This document shows positions 56,510 through 64,000 of a stretch of DNA of 64,000 bases, piece after piece. Under the pieces are notes generated by a model. That model searched no databases, was not told the origin of the DNA, and saw only the letters and a program-made list of their open reading frames with translations. The position numbers and the translations under genes are program-made. How positions within the stretch are numbered: position 1 is the first letter of the stretch; the number at the start of each line of letters is the position of its first letter. The stretch is from NCBI RefSeq assembly GCF_963666545.1, contig NZ_OY762899.1, positions 2,232,001 to 2,296,000 of the forward strand, in the 5' to 3' direction. The stretch is from an uncultured Bacteroides sp. Its GTDB lineage: Bacteria > Bacteroidota > Bacteroidia > Bacteroidales > Bacteroidaceae.

Positions 56510-58549
56510 ATGGATAAAAAGTTCAAAAGGACAACAGTCACTTCGGCATTACCTTATGCCAACGGCCCTGTTCATATTGGCCATTTGGCCGGCGTTTATG
56601 TGCCTGCTGACATTTATGTGCGCTACTTACGTTTAAAAAAAGAAGATGTGCTATTCATCGGAGGATCCGATGAACACGGAGTACCTATTACTATTCGGGC
56701 TAAAAAAGAGGGAGTTACTCCCCAAGATATAGTCGATCGTTATCACACGCTGATAAAGAAATCATTCGAAGAATTCGGTATCTCTTTCGACATCTATTCT
56801 CGCACGACTTCACAAACGCACCATAAGCTGGCCTCGGACTTTTTTCGTACATTATATGACAAAGGTGACTTTCTGGAAAAGACTTCAGAACAATATTATG
56901 ATGAGGAGGCTCACCAGTTTCTGGCCGACCGCTACATCACGGGCGAATGCCCACATTGCCACTCAGAGGGTGCTTATGGCGACCAATGTGAGAAATGTGG
57001 CACCTCTCTCTCTCCTACAGACTTAATCAACCCCAAAAGCGCCATCAGCGGCAGCAAACCGGTGATGAAAGAGACAAAGCACTGGTATCTACCTCTCGAC
57101 AAGCATGAAGCATGGTTGCGTAAATGGATATTGGAAGATCACAAAGAGTGGAGACCGAATGTCTACGGGCAGTGCAAAAGCTGGTTGGATATGGGATTGC
57201 AACCTCGTGCCGTAAGCCGTGATCTTGATTGGGGAATTCCCGTTCCTGTAGAAGGTGCTGAAGGTAAAGTGCTTTATGTGTGGTTTGATGCTCCGATAGG
57301 TTACATCTCCAACACGAAAGAACTCCTGCCGGATAGTTGGGAGACTTGGTGGAAAGACCCCGAAACACGCCTCGTTCACTTCATCGGTAAAGATAATATT
57401 GTATTTCACTGCATTGTTTTCCCTGCCATGCTGAAAGCTGAAGGGAGTTACATTCTACCAGACAATGTACCAAGCAACGAATTCTTAAATCTGGAAGGAG
57501 ATAAGATCTCTACTTCACGCAACTGGGCTGTCTGGTTGCACGAATATCTGGAAGATTTCCCCGGAAAACAAGACGTGCTGCGTTATGTACTTACAGCGAA
57601 CGCTCCCGAAACGAAGGATAACGACTTTACATGGAAGGATTTCCAAGCCCGCAACAATAATGAGCTGGTAGCTGTCTATGGCAACTTCGTTAATCGTGCG
57701 ATGGTGCTTACTCAGAAGTATTTCGATGGTAAGGTGCCTGCTATGGGAGAACTGACCGACTATGATCAGGAGACATTCAAAGAGTTTGTAAACGTGAAAG
57801 CCGAAGTAGAGAAGCTGCTCAATGCTTTCAAGTTCCGTGATGCACAAAAAGAGGCAATGAACCTTGCCCGTATCGGAAACAAATATCTGGCAGACACAGA
57901 ACCTTGGAAGTTAGCTAAAACAGACATGGGCCGTGTCGCTACGATCTTAAACATCAGTTTACAGTTAGTGGCAAACTTAGCTATTGCGTTCGATCCGTTC
58001 TTACCTTTTAGCTCAGCAAAGCTTCGCAAGATGATCAACATGAAGAGCTTCGAGTGGACGGAATTGGGACAGATTGATTTGCTGCCGGCCGCACACATAT
58101 TGAACGAACCTGAATTACTTTTCGAGAAGATAGAAGATAGCACAATAGAGGCCCAAGTACAGAAATTGCTGGACACGAAGAAAGCAAACGAGGAGGCTAA
58201 CTATAAAGCTAAGCCAATACGTGCCAATATTGAGTTCGATGATTTCACCAAGCTCGATATCCGTGTAGGTACTGTTCTAGAATGTACAAAGGTACCTAAG
58301 GCAGACAAACTACTTCAATTCAAAATAGAAGATGGACTGGAACAACGAACAATCGTTTCAGGCATTGCCCAACACTACAAACCCGAAGAATTGGTAGGCA
58401 AACAGGTATGCTTTATAGCCAACCTCGCACCTCGCAAGCTTAAAGGTATTGTCAGTGAAGGAATGATTCTTTCTGCCGAGAATAATGATGGCAGTCTGGC
58501 TGTTGTGATGCCGGAAAAAGAAGTAAAGCCGGGTAGCGAAGTGAAATAA
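56510..58549 (+). CDS. metG: Methionyl-tRNA synthetase
   Basis: A 679-residue class I synthetase. The HIGH motif is H22-I-G-H25 in [12 protein letters not shown]. The zinc-binding knuckle is [20 protein letters not shown]. The KMSKS loop is KISTS at about 331-335. The anticodon-binding alpha-bundle lies in the middle, and the C-terminal 110 residues are a tRNA-binding EMAP/Trbp111-like domain ([23 protein letters not shown]). It charges tRNA-Met in the cytoplasm. The first of three close plus-strand genes; the flippase gene follows by 28 nt, so polysaccharide genes may be co-transcribed with it. Confidence 0.98.
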   Translation: MDKKFKRTTVTSALPYANGPVHIGHLAGVYVPADIYVRYLRLKKEDVLFIGGSDEHGVPITIRAKKEGVTPQDIVDRYHTLIKKSFEEFGISFDIYSRTTSQTHHKLASDFFRTLYDKGDFLEKTSEQYYDEEAHQFLADRYITGECPHCHSEGAYGDQCEKCGTSLSPTDLINPKSAISGSKPVMKETKHWYLPLDKHEAWLRKWILEDHKEWRPNVYGQCKSWLDMGLQPRAVSRDLDWGIPVPVEGAEGKVLYVWFDAPIGYISNTKELLPDSWETWWKDPETRLVHFIGKDNIVFHCIVFPAMLKAEGSYILPDNVPSNEFLNLEGDKISTSRNWAVWLHEYLEDFPGKQDVLRYVLTANAPETKDNDFTWKDFQARNNNELVAVYGNFVNRAMVLTQKYFDGKVPAMGELTDYDQETFKEFVNVKAEVEKLLNAFKFRDAQKEAMNLARIGNKYLADTEPWKLAKTDMGRVATILNISLQLVANLAIAFDPFLPFSSAKLRKMINMKSFEWTELGQIDLLPAAHILNEPELLFEKIEDSTIEAQVQKLLDTKKANEEANYKAKPIRANIEFDDFTKLDIRVGTVLECTKVPKADKLLQFKIEDGLEQRTIVSGIAQHYKPEELVGKQVCFIANLAPRKLKGIVSEGMILSAENNDGSLAVVMPEKEVKPGSEVK

Positions 58550-58577
58550 GACTGCCCGATCACGCATAAAACAAGAA

Positions 58578-60017
58578 ATGAAAGAGCAATCGCTAAAACA
58601 AAAAACAGTCGGAGCTCTGCTCTGGAACTTGCTGGACCGTATGGGGCAGCAAGTTTTGCTGTTTATTGTCGGCATTATAGTGGCCAATATTCTTTCGGTG
58701 GAAGATTATGCTTTGGTAGGAATGTTAGCCATCTTCACTGCAGTAGCCAATATAGTACTAGATAGTGGATTTAGCGCTGCATTGATACAAAAGAAAGAGA
58801 CTACCGAGCGCGATTTCAGTTCTGTTTTTTGGTTCAACTTAGGCATCAGTATCCTACTCTACTTATTACTGATCGCTGTTTCTCCATTCATTTCCCGCTT
58901 CTTCTCGCAGCCCAAACTCACGGAGTTGGCTGTTGTCATCTTCCTGGCATTGCCCATCAACTCTTTAGCTATTATTCAAACCACCATCCTCACAAAGGAA
59001 GTCCGCTTCAAAGCTTTAGCTAAAGCTAATTTGCTCTCTATGATGATTTCGGGAATTGCCTCGTTAGCTATGGCTTATTCCGGATGGGGAGTATGGACTT
59101 TAGCCTTGCAACCGGTGATACTCTCCATCACTCGTACTCTGCTTTTATGGATACAAAGCACATGGTATCCTAAACGAATATTTAGCGTCCAGGCCGTCAG
59201 AGAGTTGTTTCGCTTTGCATCCAGCTTACTACTAGCGAGCCTCATCAACACTTGTTTCTTAAACATCTATTCCGTCATCATTGGAAAGCTCTATCCTGTA
59301 AAGCAACTGGGATATTACACCCAGGGAAACAAGATGTGCGACATGGGGGTAAGCATGCTCTATGGAAGCATACAAAATGCAACCTATCCAATATTCAGTA
59401 GCATACAAGACGAGAAAGAACGCTTGATAAGAGCATATCGAAAGACGATCCGATTTACGGCATTTATAACTTTCCCCGTCATGGCGGGACTTGTTGTCAT
59501 TGCCCGTCCGGTGATAGAACTACTGCTGAAAGAAGAATGGTGGCCTGCTATTCCATTCTTCCAGTTACTTTGTGCCGGAGGATGCTTCACGATCCTCACA
59601 GCCATCAACAATAACTTTATCAAAGTAAGCGGGCGCTCGGATGGTATATTAAAATTGGAATACTTCAAGATCATAATTACCATCCTTGTTTTGGCATTAA
59701 CGTACAACAGACCAGTGCTTATCATGGTTGCCGGACTAGTTGCCGCCCGAGCACTTGTATACTTTATCAACATGATTTATACAGCACGCTATACCGGTTA
59801 TAAAATAGGGATGCAATTCCGTGATTTACTACCCTATTTACTCCTTTCGGGTGCGATGACTGCTTTCATCCTGCCTGTGAATCACTACATAAGCCAAAAT
59901 TGGATACTAATGAGCGTACAGATAGTAGCCGGAATCAGTATCTACATCACACTCGCTTACGTCACTGGTTCCAAAATACTGAAAGAATCTATTGAGTTGC
60001 TATTGAAAAAGAAGTAG
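58578..60017 (+). CDS. Polysaccharide flippase (Wzx-type, MOP superfamily)
   Basis: A 479-residue integral membrane protein with about 12-14 predicted helices and the N-terminal pattern LLWNLLDRMGQQVLLFIVG typical of WzxC-like lipopolysaccharide/exopolysaccharide exporters. The central loop YTQGNKMCDMGVSMLYGSIQ matches the usual WzxC-like region. It would flip lipid-linked oligosaccharide units across the inner membrane. It follows metG by 28 nt and is 7 nt upstream of a glycosyltransferase, so it belongs with surface-polysaccharide biosynthesis. Confidence 0.9.
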   Translation: MKEQSLKQKTVGALLWNLLDRMGQQVLLFIVGIIVANILSVEDYALVGMLAIFTAVANIVLDSGFSAALIQKKETTERDFSSVFWFNLGISILLYLLLIAVSPFISRFFSQPKLTELAVVIFLALPINSLAIIQTTILTKEVRFKALAKANLLSMMISGIASLAMAYSGWGVWTLALQPVILSITRTLLLWIQSTWYPKRIFSVQAVRELFRFASSLLLASLINTCFLNIYSVIIGKLYPVKQLGYYTQGNKMCDMGVSMLYGSIQNATYPIFSSIQDEKERLIRAYRKTIRFTAFITFPVMAGLVVIARPVIELLLKEEWWPAIPFFQLLCAGGCFTILTAINNNFIKVSGRSDGILKLEYFKIIITILVLALTYNRPVLIMVAGLVAARALVYFINMIYTARYTGYKIGMQFRDLLPYLLLSGAMTAFILPVNHYISQNWILMSVQIVAGISIYITLAYVTGSKILKESIELLLKKK

Positions 60018-60024
60018 AAAAAGA

Positions 60025-61020
60025 ATGATGGAAAAAAAGATAAAAGTCAGTATACTGATGCTCACTTACAATCAGGAGCGATACATCAATGAAGCGATTC
60101 GTAGTGTCATGTTACAGCAGACGGATTTCTCCTTCGAACTAGTCATAGGAAATGATGCTAGTACTGACGAGACAGGCGCCATCTGCCGTACCTGGCAAGA
60201 TAATTATCCCAAACAGATTGTACTTCTGAATAGGGAACAAAACCTGGGACTTCAGCAAAACTTCATTCAGTCGTACGCTCATTGTCGCGGAGAGTATGTT
60301 GCCATCTGCGAAGGAGACGACTTCTGGACGAACAAACACAAACTACAGAAACAGGCAAACTTTCTGGATGCACATCCCGATTACTCTACCTGCTTTCATC
60401 GCGTGATCAATTACTACGAAGACAATGGCACCAAAAGTCTTAGCAATGGCGGACAAAAAGAAGAGACCAATATTGTTGACCTAGCGCGGAGTAACTACAT
60501 ATCAAACGTGGCAGCCATGTTTCGACGGGGCTTATTCGGAGAACTGCCCGAATGGTTTGCTAAAGTCAGCACTTACGACTATGCCATTCATCTACTCAAT
60601 GCACAATACGGGAAGATACACTATATGAAAACCCCGATGGCTGTTTACCGTCAGCATAGAAGAGCCATCTGGAGTGAGGCCGGAACAGACAAGAAGTTGA
60701 ACATCTCTCTACAGATAAGAGAGCTATTAATGGCTTACTTCACTGAGAACAAAGAGGTGTACGACGCATTAAGAAATGCTTCAGCCGCTATTGCATTCAG
60801 TCTAATTCGTTATTATCGCTCAACCAATAATGAGAAGATGATTAGCGAAACAGAAAAGCGCATTCTACACTACTTCCCCGAATGGGATGTAGAGGATCTA
60901 AGAACAAGAATTACTCTTCCCCCTTTGAGCACTAAGCAAAATATGAAGAAATACGGCATGGCGTTCCTAAAACAAGGGAGGGCATTGGTATCAAGATTCA
61001 TCCCACTGCCAAGAATTTAA
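60025..61020 (+). CDS. GT2 family glycosyltransferase
   Basis: A 331-residue GT-A enzyme, cytoplasmic or membrane-associated. It starts VSILMLTYNQERYINEAIRS, the GT2 beginning, with the nucleotide/metal motif GNDASTDETG and the acceptor-side EGDDFWTNKHKL. The late part HRRAIWSEAG is typical of GT2 proteins from capsule or O-antigen clusters. A second Met at 60028 is an alternative start. It probably adds a sugar to the unit exported by the flippase. Donor and acceptor cannot be read from sequence. Confidence 0.9.
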   Translation: MMEKKIKVSILMLTYNQERYINEAIRSVMLQQTDFSFELVIGNDASTDETGAICRTWQDNYPKQIVLLNREQNLGLQQNFIQSYAHCRGEYVAICEGDDFWTNKHKLQKQANFLDAHPDYSTCFHRVINYYEDNGTKSLSNGGQKEETNIVDLARSNYISNVAAMFRRGLFGELPEWFAKVSTYDYAIHLLNAQYGKIHYMKTPMAVYRQHRRAIWSEAGTDKKLNISLQIRELLMAYFTENKEVYDALRNASAAIAFSLIRYYRSTNNEKMISETEKRILHYFPEWDVEDLRTRITLPPLSTKQNMKKYGMAFLKQGRALVSRFIPLPRI

Positions 61021-61049
61021 AGAGATTCTCCTTCTCTTCAAAAAATGTC

Positions 61050-61322
61050 CTAAGGTAGTATCGCATGATTAATAGCATACAAGTAGCCATCTTTGAGGTT
61101 GTTTTTGTCAAGTGCAAGTTTATAAAGGATTAACAGAAAGAGAGAGAAAAACTTCCCACCTAGATGTTTTTTTAAAAGACGGTTTACTTTTTCAAAAGTG
61201 CAACCGTCCTTTTGCCAAAGAGAAACCGTCTCTTTACCCAACTGAACGGTTCTCTTGCCCCAATTATCGGCAGGAGTTTGCCAAAAACAGCCCTCTTTTA
61301 GGCCCCCGAAGCGTATATCCAT
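61050..61322 (-). CDS. Small hypothetical ORF in repeat copy B
   Basis: A 90-codon frame (MDIRFGGLKEGCFWQ...) with GKRTVQLG, SLWQKDG and LDKNNLKDGYLYAI. The ORF in copy A shows KRTVQLG, SLWPKDG and IDKNELKNVWLYGI in the same order and frame, so translation is plausible. In the middle it reads KKHLGGKFFSLFLLILYKL, partly hydrophobic. No family is recognised. Its start may lie elsewhere, as it directly abuts the terminator of the repeat. Either a small protein family or a decayed gene. Confidence 0.3.
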   Translation of the reverse strand: MDIRFGGLKEGCFWQTPADNWGKRTVQLGKETVSLWQKDGCTFEKVNRLLKKHLGGKFFSLFLLILYKLALDKNNLKDGYLYAINHAILP

Positions 61323-61389
61323 AAAAAAAGAGGGAAGCTTCCACTCCTCTCTTTCTATCGCATTCTAAATTGAATATACTTTATGATTA
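61322..61389 (-). ncRNA. Putative short transcript (small RNA or attenuated leader), copy B
   Basis: Promoter at 61396-61426 and terminator at 61325-61354 bracket about 67 nt, closely matching the length in copy A, and the first 20 nt are identical between copies. Start and end are inferred from the elements. Confidence 0.45.
61325..61354 (-). terminator. Intrinsic terminator in repeat copy B
   Basis: On the minus strand AAAGAGAGG pairs with CCTCTTTTT (nine pairs with one G-U), then a T run. The loop holds GGAAGCTTCC, itself self-complementary. Its sequence differs from the copy A terminator, so the structure is kept while the bases change. Confidence 0.7.
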
Positions 61390-61395
61390 CATTGA

Positions 61396-61426
61396 CAAAG
61401 ATAATACTTGAAACAGACAAAGTCAA
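61396..61426 (-). promoter_or_regulatory. Bacteroides-type promoter of repeat copy B
   Basis: On the minus strand TTGA (61426-61423), 19 nt, then TATCTTTG (61403-61396), identical boxes and spacing to copy A. Confidence 0.7.
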
Positions 61427-61544
61427 GTAAAAGAGGCCTAAATTTAGTGTTGGAAACCAAAATAAGTCAGGCTGGTCCATCTAAACAAGCGTATCGCTTG
61501 TGCTACTTCTTTTGAAAAAGTAATAAGAGTCATCTTCTCTTAAT

Positions 61545-62273
61545 CTATTCTGAAGTATTCGAGAAAGAAGAACTAATGCCATCTCTCTTTTTGGATGAGA
61601 GAAGCAAATATTCAGCGTATTGCCAATCTTCAGGAGTGTCCAAGTCAATGCTGGCCGATTGCGGCATTACATACTTCCTGTTCTTAGTAAATGCAGAAAG
61701 ATGTTTCTCCTTCAAAGCTGCCACATTCATCACATATACAGCACCATTATACTCATATACAACCGGACAATCTTGTCGACGTGTGAAGTTCCCTTCCAAC
61801 ACATGCTTCAAAAAGCCTTCTTCATTCTCCTGAAACATCACATAATATGGATTCGTCTTTGCCTCAGCGACAGAAACAACCATATCACAATCGGGAGTAT
61901 AAAGTTGTATCGCCTCGCGTACATGCTCAGACGTACGAAAAGGTGAAGTAGGTTGGAGAAGTACCACAACATCATAAGAACGCCCTCTCTGCTCGAAGAA
62001 ATCCAATGCATGCAAAATAACTTCATAAGAGCCGGAACCATCTTGTGCTAATGCATCCGGCCGACGAAAAGGTACTGTCAGACCGTACTCTTCTACAACC
62101 TTAATGATTTCATCATCATCCGTACTCACACAAATATCCTCGTCTGAAGATGCCACAGAACGTGCCGCATCTATTGCGTAGCACACCAACGGTTTGCCAT
62201 CCAGCAACTTGATGTTTTTATGAGGAATTCCTTTAGAACCACCACGGGCCGGAATCAAAAACAGTACTTTCAC
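61545..62273 (-). CDS. Acylneuraminate cytidylyltransferase (NeuA / LegF-like)
   Basis: A 242-residue nucleotidyltransferase with the CMP-nonulosonate synthetase signature: LIPARGGSKGIPHKN at the N-terminus (CTP binding), CVSTDDDEI, VVLLQPTSPFR, then FTRRQDCPVVYEYNGAVYV. The C-terminus SIDLDTPEDWQYAE carries the metal-binding Asp pair typical of the family. It activates a sialic, legionaminic or related nine-carbon acid with CMP. It is the last of three minus-strand genes; the upstream two are a CBS-nucleotidyltransferase and a UDP-sugar 2-epimerase, which favours a legionaminic-type acid, though the exact sugar is inferred. Confidence 0.9.
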   Translation of the reverse strand: MKVLFLIPARGGSKGIPHKNIKLLDGKPLVCYAIDAARSVASSDEDICVSTDDDEIIKVVEEYGLTVPFRRPDALAQDGSGSYEVILHALDFFEQRGRSYDVVVLLQPTSPFRTSEHVREAIQLYTPDCDMVVSVAEAKTNPYYVMFQENEEGFLKHVLEGNFTRRQDCPVVYEYNGAVYVMNVAALKEKHLSAFTKNRKYVMPQSASIDLDTPEDWQYAEYLLLSSKKRDGISSSFSNTSE

Positions 62274-62304
62274 TCTTTCACATTTAACGATTAAAACAAC
62301 CTCT

Positions 62305-63345
62305 TTATTGCTTCACATACTTAATAAACTCTTGCGCCTTCTTATAGTCTTCCGGCTTACCAATATCTATCCAGTAGCCCACTATCGGAAAGTAAGTGAC
62401 ACGCTTATCACTAGCAATCAATCGCTGCATTAAGTCAGTAGCATCGCAATGTTCATTTTCCTCTAACTCTTCAAGTATTCTCCGTTTTATCAGATAGATA
62501 CCTCCGTTAGAATAATAAGTAAAGGTCGGCTTTTCCTCAAATGAACGAATCAGTTCGCCCGACGTCTGCATCACAGCATAGGGTACGGTAATATTATAAG
62601 GAATAGATGCCACCGCCATATCAGCGTTACTTTCACAAAAATGAATATAGAACTCTTCCAAATCAATGTTAGTAAAAAGGTCAGAGTTCATGACCAGCAC
62701 TGCATCGTTAGTAAAGTGATGAATGGTGCTCACTGCTCCCAGTGTACCCAACGGACGAGATTCCTCCACATAACGGATATTGATTCCTCTCTCAGATCCA
62801 TCTCCGAAGTATTCTTTTATCTGTTCGCCCAAATAACGTACTGAAATGGTAATGTTCTCAATGCCATAACTCTGCATACGGTCAATGTTATACTCCACAA
62901 TCGGTTTCCCCCCTAACGGAAGCAGAGGCTTAGGCATCGTATCAGTCAACGGACGAAGGCGCTCACCCCGACCTCCTGCCATAACAACAGCGTCAACGGG
63001 CAACAGTCCATGATTTTTTTGCAAATCAATCAGTTTAACAATCTTCCCTTCAGCAGAAAGATAAGGAACCATGCGAATGCCCAATTCTTTTAATGTGCGT
63101 ATATACTTGGGTGCATTATTGCTATCATCAATATAACGAAAAGATTTAAGGCAGACAGAATAGATCGTATCATCCATGGAACTCCCGTTTATCAGGCCAC
63201 GACGAATATCTCCATCGGTCAATGAGCCTACAACCTTGTTGTTTTCATCCACAACAAAAAGAGTGAATGATTGCGTCATATTCAACTTCTTCAACGCATC
63301 CATCAGGGTAGCGTTCTGCCGTATCAGGTAATTTTCTATATTCAT
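62305..63345 (-). CDS. CBS-domain nucleotidyltransferase (PtmE-like sugar guanylyltransferase)
   Basis: A 346-residue protein with two CBS motifs in the first 110 residues (NATLMDALKKLNMT... VVGSLTDGDIRRG), then a nucleotidyltransferase domain starting VDAVVMAGGRGERLRPLTDTMPKPLLPLG, the NTP-transferase signature. The combination matches PtmE of Campylobacter, which makes GDP-glucosamine for CMP-legionaminic acid. It sits between the epimerase (4-nt ATGA overlap) and the cytidylyltransferase (31-nt gap). Substrate is inferred from architecture and neighbours. Confidence 0.85.
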   Translation of the reverse strand: MNIENYLIRQNATLMDALKKLNMTQSFTLFVVDENNKVVGSLTDGDIRRGLINGSSMDDTIYSVCLKSFRYIDDSNNAPKYIRTLKELGIRMVPYLSAEGKIVKLIDLQKNHGLLPVDAVVMAGGRGERLRPLTDTMPKPLLPLGGKPIVEYNIDRMQSYGIENITISVRYLGEQIKEYFGDGSERGINIRYVEESRPLGTLGAVSTIHHFTNDAVLVMNSDLFTNIDLEEFYIHFCESNADMAVASIPYNITVPYAVMQTSGELIRSFEEKPTFTYYSNGGIYLIKRRILEELEENEHCDATDLMQRLIASDKRVTYFPIVGYWIDIGKPEDYKKAQEFIKYVKQ

Positions 63346-64000
63346 GGCAAATCGTAGAAATGTTTTTTAATAACTCCTTCCAATGGATAAGTACGAATGA
63401 TCTCGAATATTCGGTGTACTGTATCTGGTTGTTCATAAGGATTCTTTGTCTGGGCAGCCTGTTTGCGGAAGATTGGCGAATCAGCTGTTTGCAAAGCCAT
63501 GCGAATATCCTCGGGAGCACAATCAATTACGCTATTGGCCCTCAATCGACCTTTTTGACGATCACCGATGTTCACTGTAGGAATCCCAAAAGAAGGTGCC
63601 TCTACAATACCACTGGAGGAGTTGCCAACAACAACATCCACATATTGCAGAGCTGATAAATAGCGCAAATAGCCTAAAGAAGTAAAAGCCACCGCTTTTT
63701 CGGGATGAGCCGCAACGTATTCATCAATCATGGAGATGATGATACGGCCATCAGAATCAGAATTTGGTTTCGTGAAAATCAAGTGGGCATCCGTCTCATC
63801 CACCGCCTGAAGCAATGCTTCAAATTGCACCTTTGCCGTTTGATGCTCCAATGTTACCGGATGATAAGTAATCAAGAAGTTCTTCTCTCCAAGCTGAAAA
63901 TGAATGCTTTCTTCAAAAGCCTTTCTATCAAGCAACGATAAATGGCGAATGTTATCTAACCCGATGCTGCCAACATTAAACACCGTAGAAGGGTCTTCAC
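63342..64000 (-). CDS. UDP-N-acetylglucosamine 2-epimerase (hydrolysing, NeuC/LegG-like), start beyond the window
   Basis: The frame is open through the right edge: upstream of the GTG at 63983 it continues EDPSTV then FNVGSIGLDNI, a typical interior segment of this family, so the 5' part is missing. The C-terminal Rossmann half is clear: NFLITYHPVTLEHQ, HLIFTKPNSDSDGRII and VVVGNSSSGIVEAPSFGIPTVNIGDRQKGR, which contains the UDP-binding GNSSSG/E block. It converts a UDP-HexNAc to a free ManNAc-type sugar, the first committed step of nonulosonic acid synthesis. Its stop overlaps the next start (ATGA), so translation is coupled. Confidence 0.92.
   Translation of the reverse strand, partial: EDPSTVFNVGSIGLDNIRHLSLLDRKAFEESIHFQLGEKNFLITYHPVTLEHQTAKVQFEALLQAVDETDAHLIFTKPNSDSDGRIIISMIDEYVAAHPEKAVAFTSLGYLRYLSALQYVDVVVGNSSSGIVEAPSFGIPTVNIGDRQKGRLRANSVIDCAPEDIRMALQTADSPIFRKQAAQTKNPYEQPDTVHRIFEIIRTYPLEGVIKKHFYDLP

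Larger units (their letters stand above)
61055..61482 (-). repeat. Dispersed repeat, copy B (inverted partner of 5190-5615)
   Basis: Read on the minus strand it repeats the layout of copy A: CAGCCTG, TTTCCAACA, TTGACTTTG, TATCTTTG, the 21-base identical run (61391-61371), a terminator, the ACGGTT/AACCGT cores (61246, 61224, 61202, 61179; about 22 nt apart), and the DKN-LK-LY-I ORF end. It stands between the GT2 gene and the cytidylyltransferase gene. Confidence 0.75.

Noticed and set aside
1-64000. tRNA, rRNA and CRISPR arrays
   Set aside because: No cloverleaf-like sequence, conserved rRNA segment or regularly spaced direct-repeat array with unique spacers was seen. The 22-nt array near 5.35 kb has cores too short and in mixed orientation.

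Overview
The window looks like a chromosomal segment of a gut Bacteroides or close relative. The evidence is three SusC/SusD-type outer-membrane pairs, many Bacteroides-style promoters (TAnnTTTG at -7), lipoproteins and signal peptides typical of Bacteroidota, a class Ia nrdAB operon, and metG followed by surface-polysaccharide genes. No rRNA, tRNA or CRISPR was seen.

Layout. (1) 1-5 kb: a truncated exo-rhamnogalacturonan-lyase-like gene (+) and a secreted trypsin-like protease (-). (2) 4.8-5.7 kb: an intergenic block holding copy A of a dispersed repeat (promoter, short transcript, terminator, small ORF); then a GH28 gene. (3) 7-10.7 kb: nrdB and nrdA (-). (4) 10.9-32.6 kb: a long minus-strand array reading, in transcription order, lipoprotein, SusC, SusD, SusC, SusD, PL11 (broken by an IS4-type element), PL11, GH2, tandem-SGNH esterase. 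(5) 32.8-54.4 kb: CE12 esterase (-), GH105, SusC, SusD (+), an ISL3-like element, GH43 and GH42 (-), then a tight plus-strand operon GH2, CE12, GH28, small beta-rich protein, CBM9-like protein, GH28. (6) 54.4-56.2 kb: a compact minus-strand cluster of a small HTH protein, two double-glycine-leader peptides and small membrane proteins. (7) 56.5-61 kb: metG, a Wzx-type flippase and a GT2. (8) 61-61.5 kb: copy B of the repeat, inverted. (9) 61.5-64 kb: three genes of a nonulosonic (sialic or legionaminic-type) acid pathway.

Function. The 1-54 kb region reads as a pectin / rhamnogalacturonan-I utilisation locus. Surface lyase (PL11), SusCD importers, esterases (CE12, SGNH), unsaturated-product hydrolase (GH105), galacturonidases (GH28), beta-galactosidases (GH2, GH42) and a GH43 together would deacetylate, cut, import and finish RG-I oligosaccharides. 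No HTCS or ECF regulator for it lies in the window. Family assignments rest on motif recognition; exact substrates are inference.

Most worth a second look: the double-glycine peptide cluster, with a palindrome over its promoter, and the inverted repeat pair, which carries a conserved promoter-transcript-terminator unit, a 22-nt-phased array and a small ORF conserved in the same frame.
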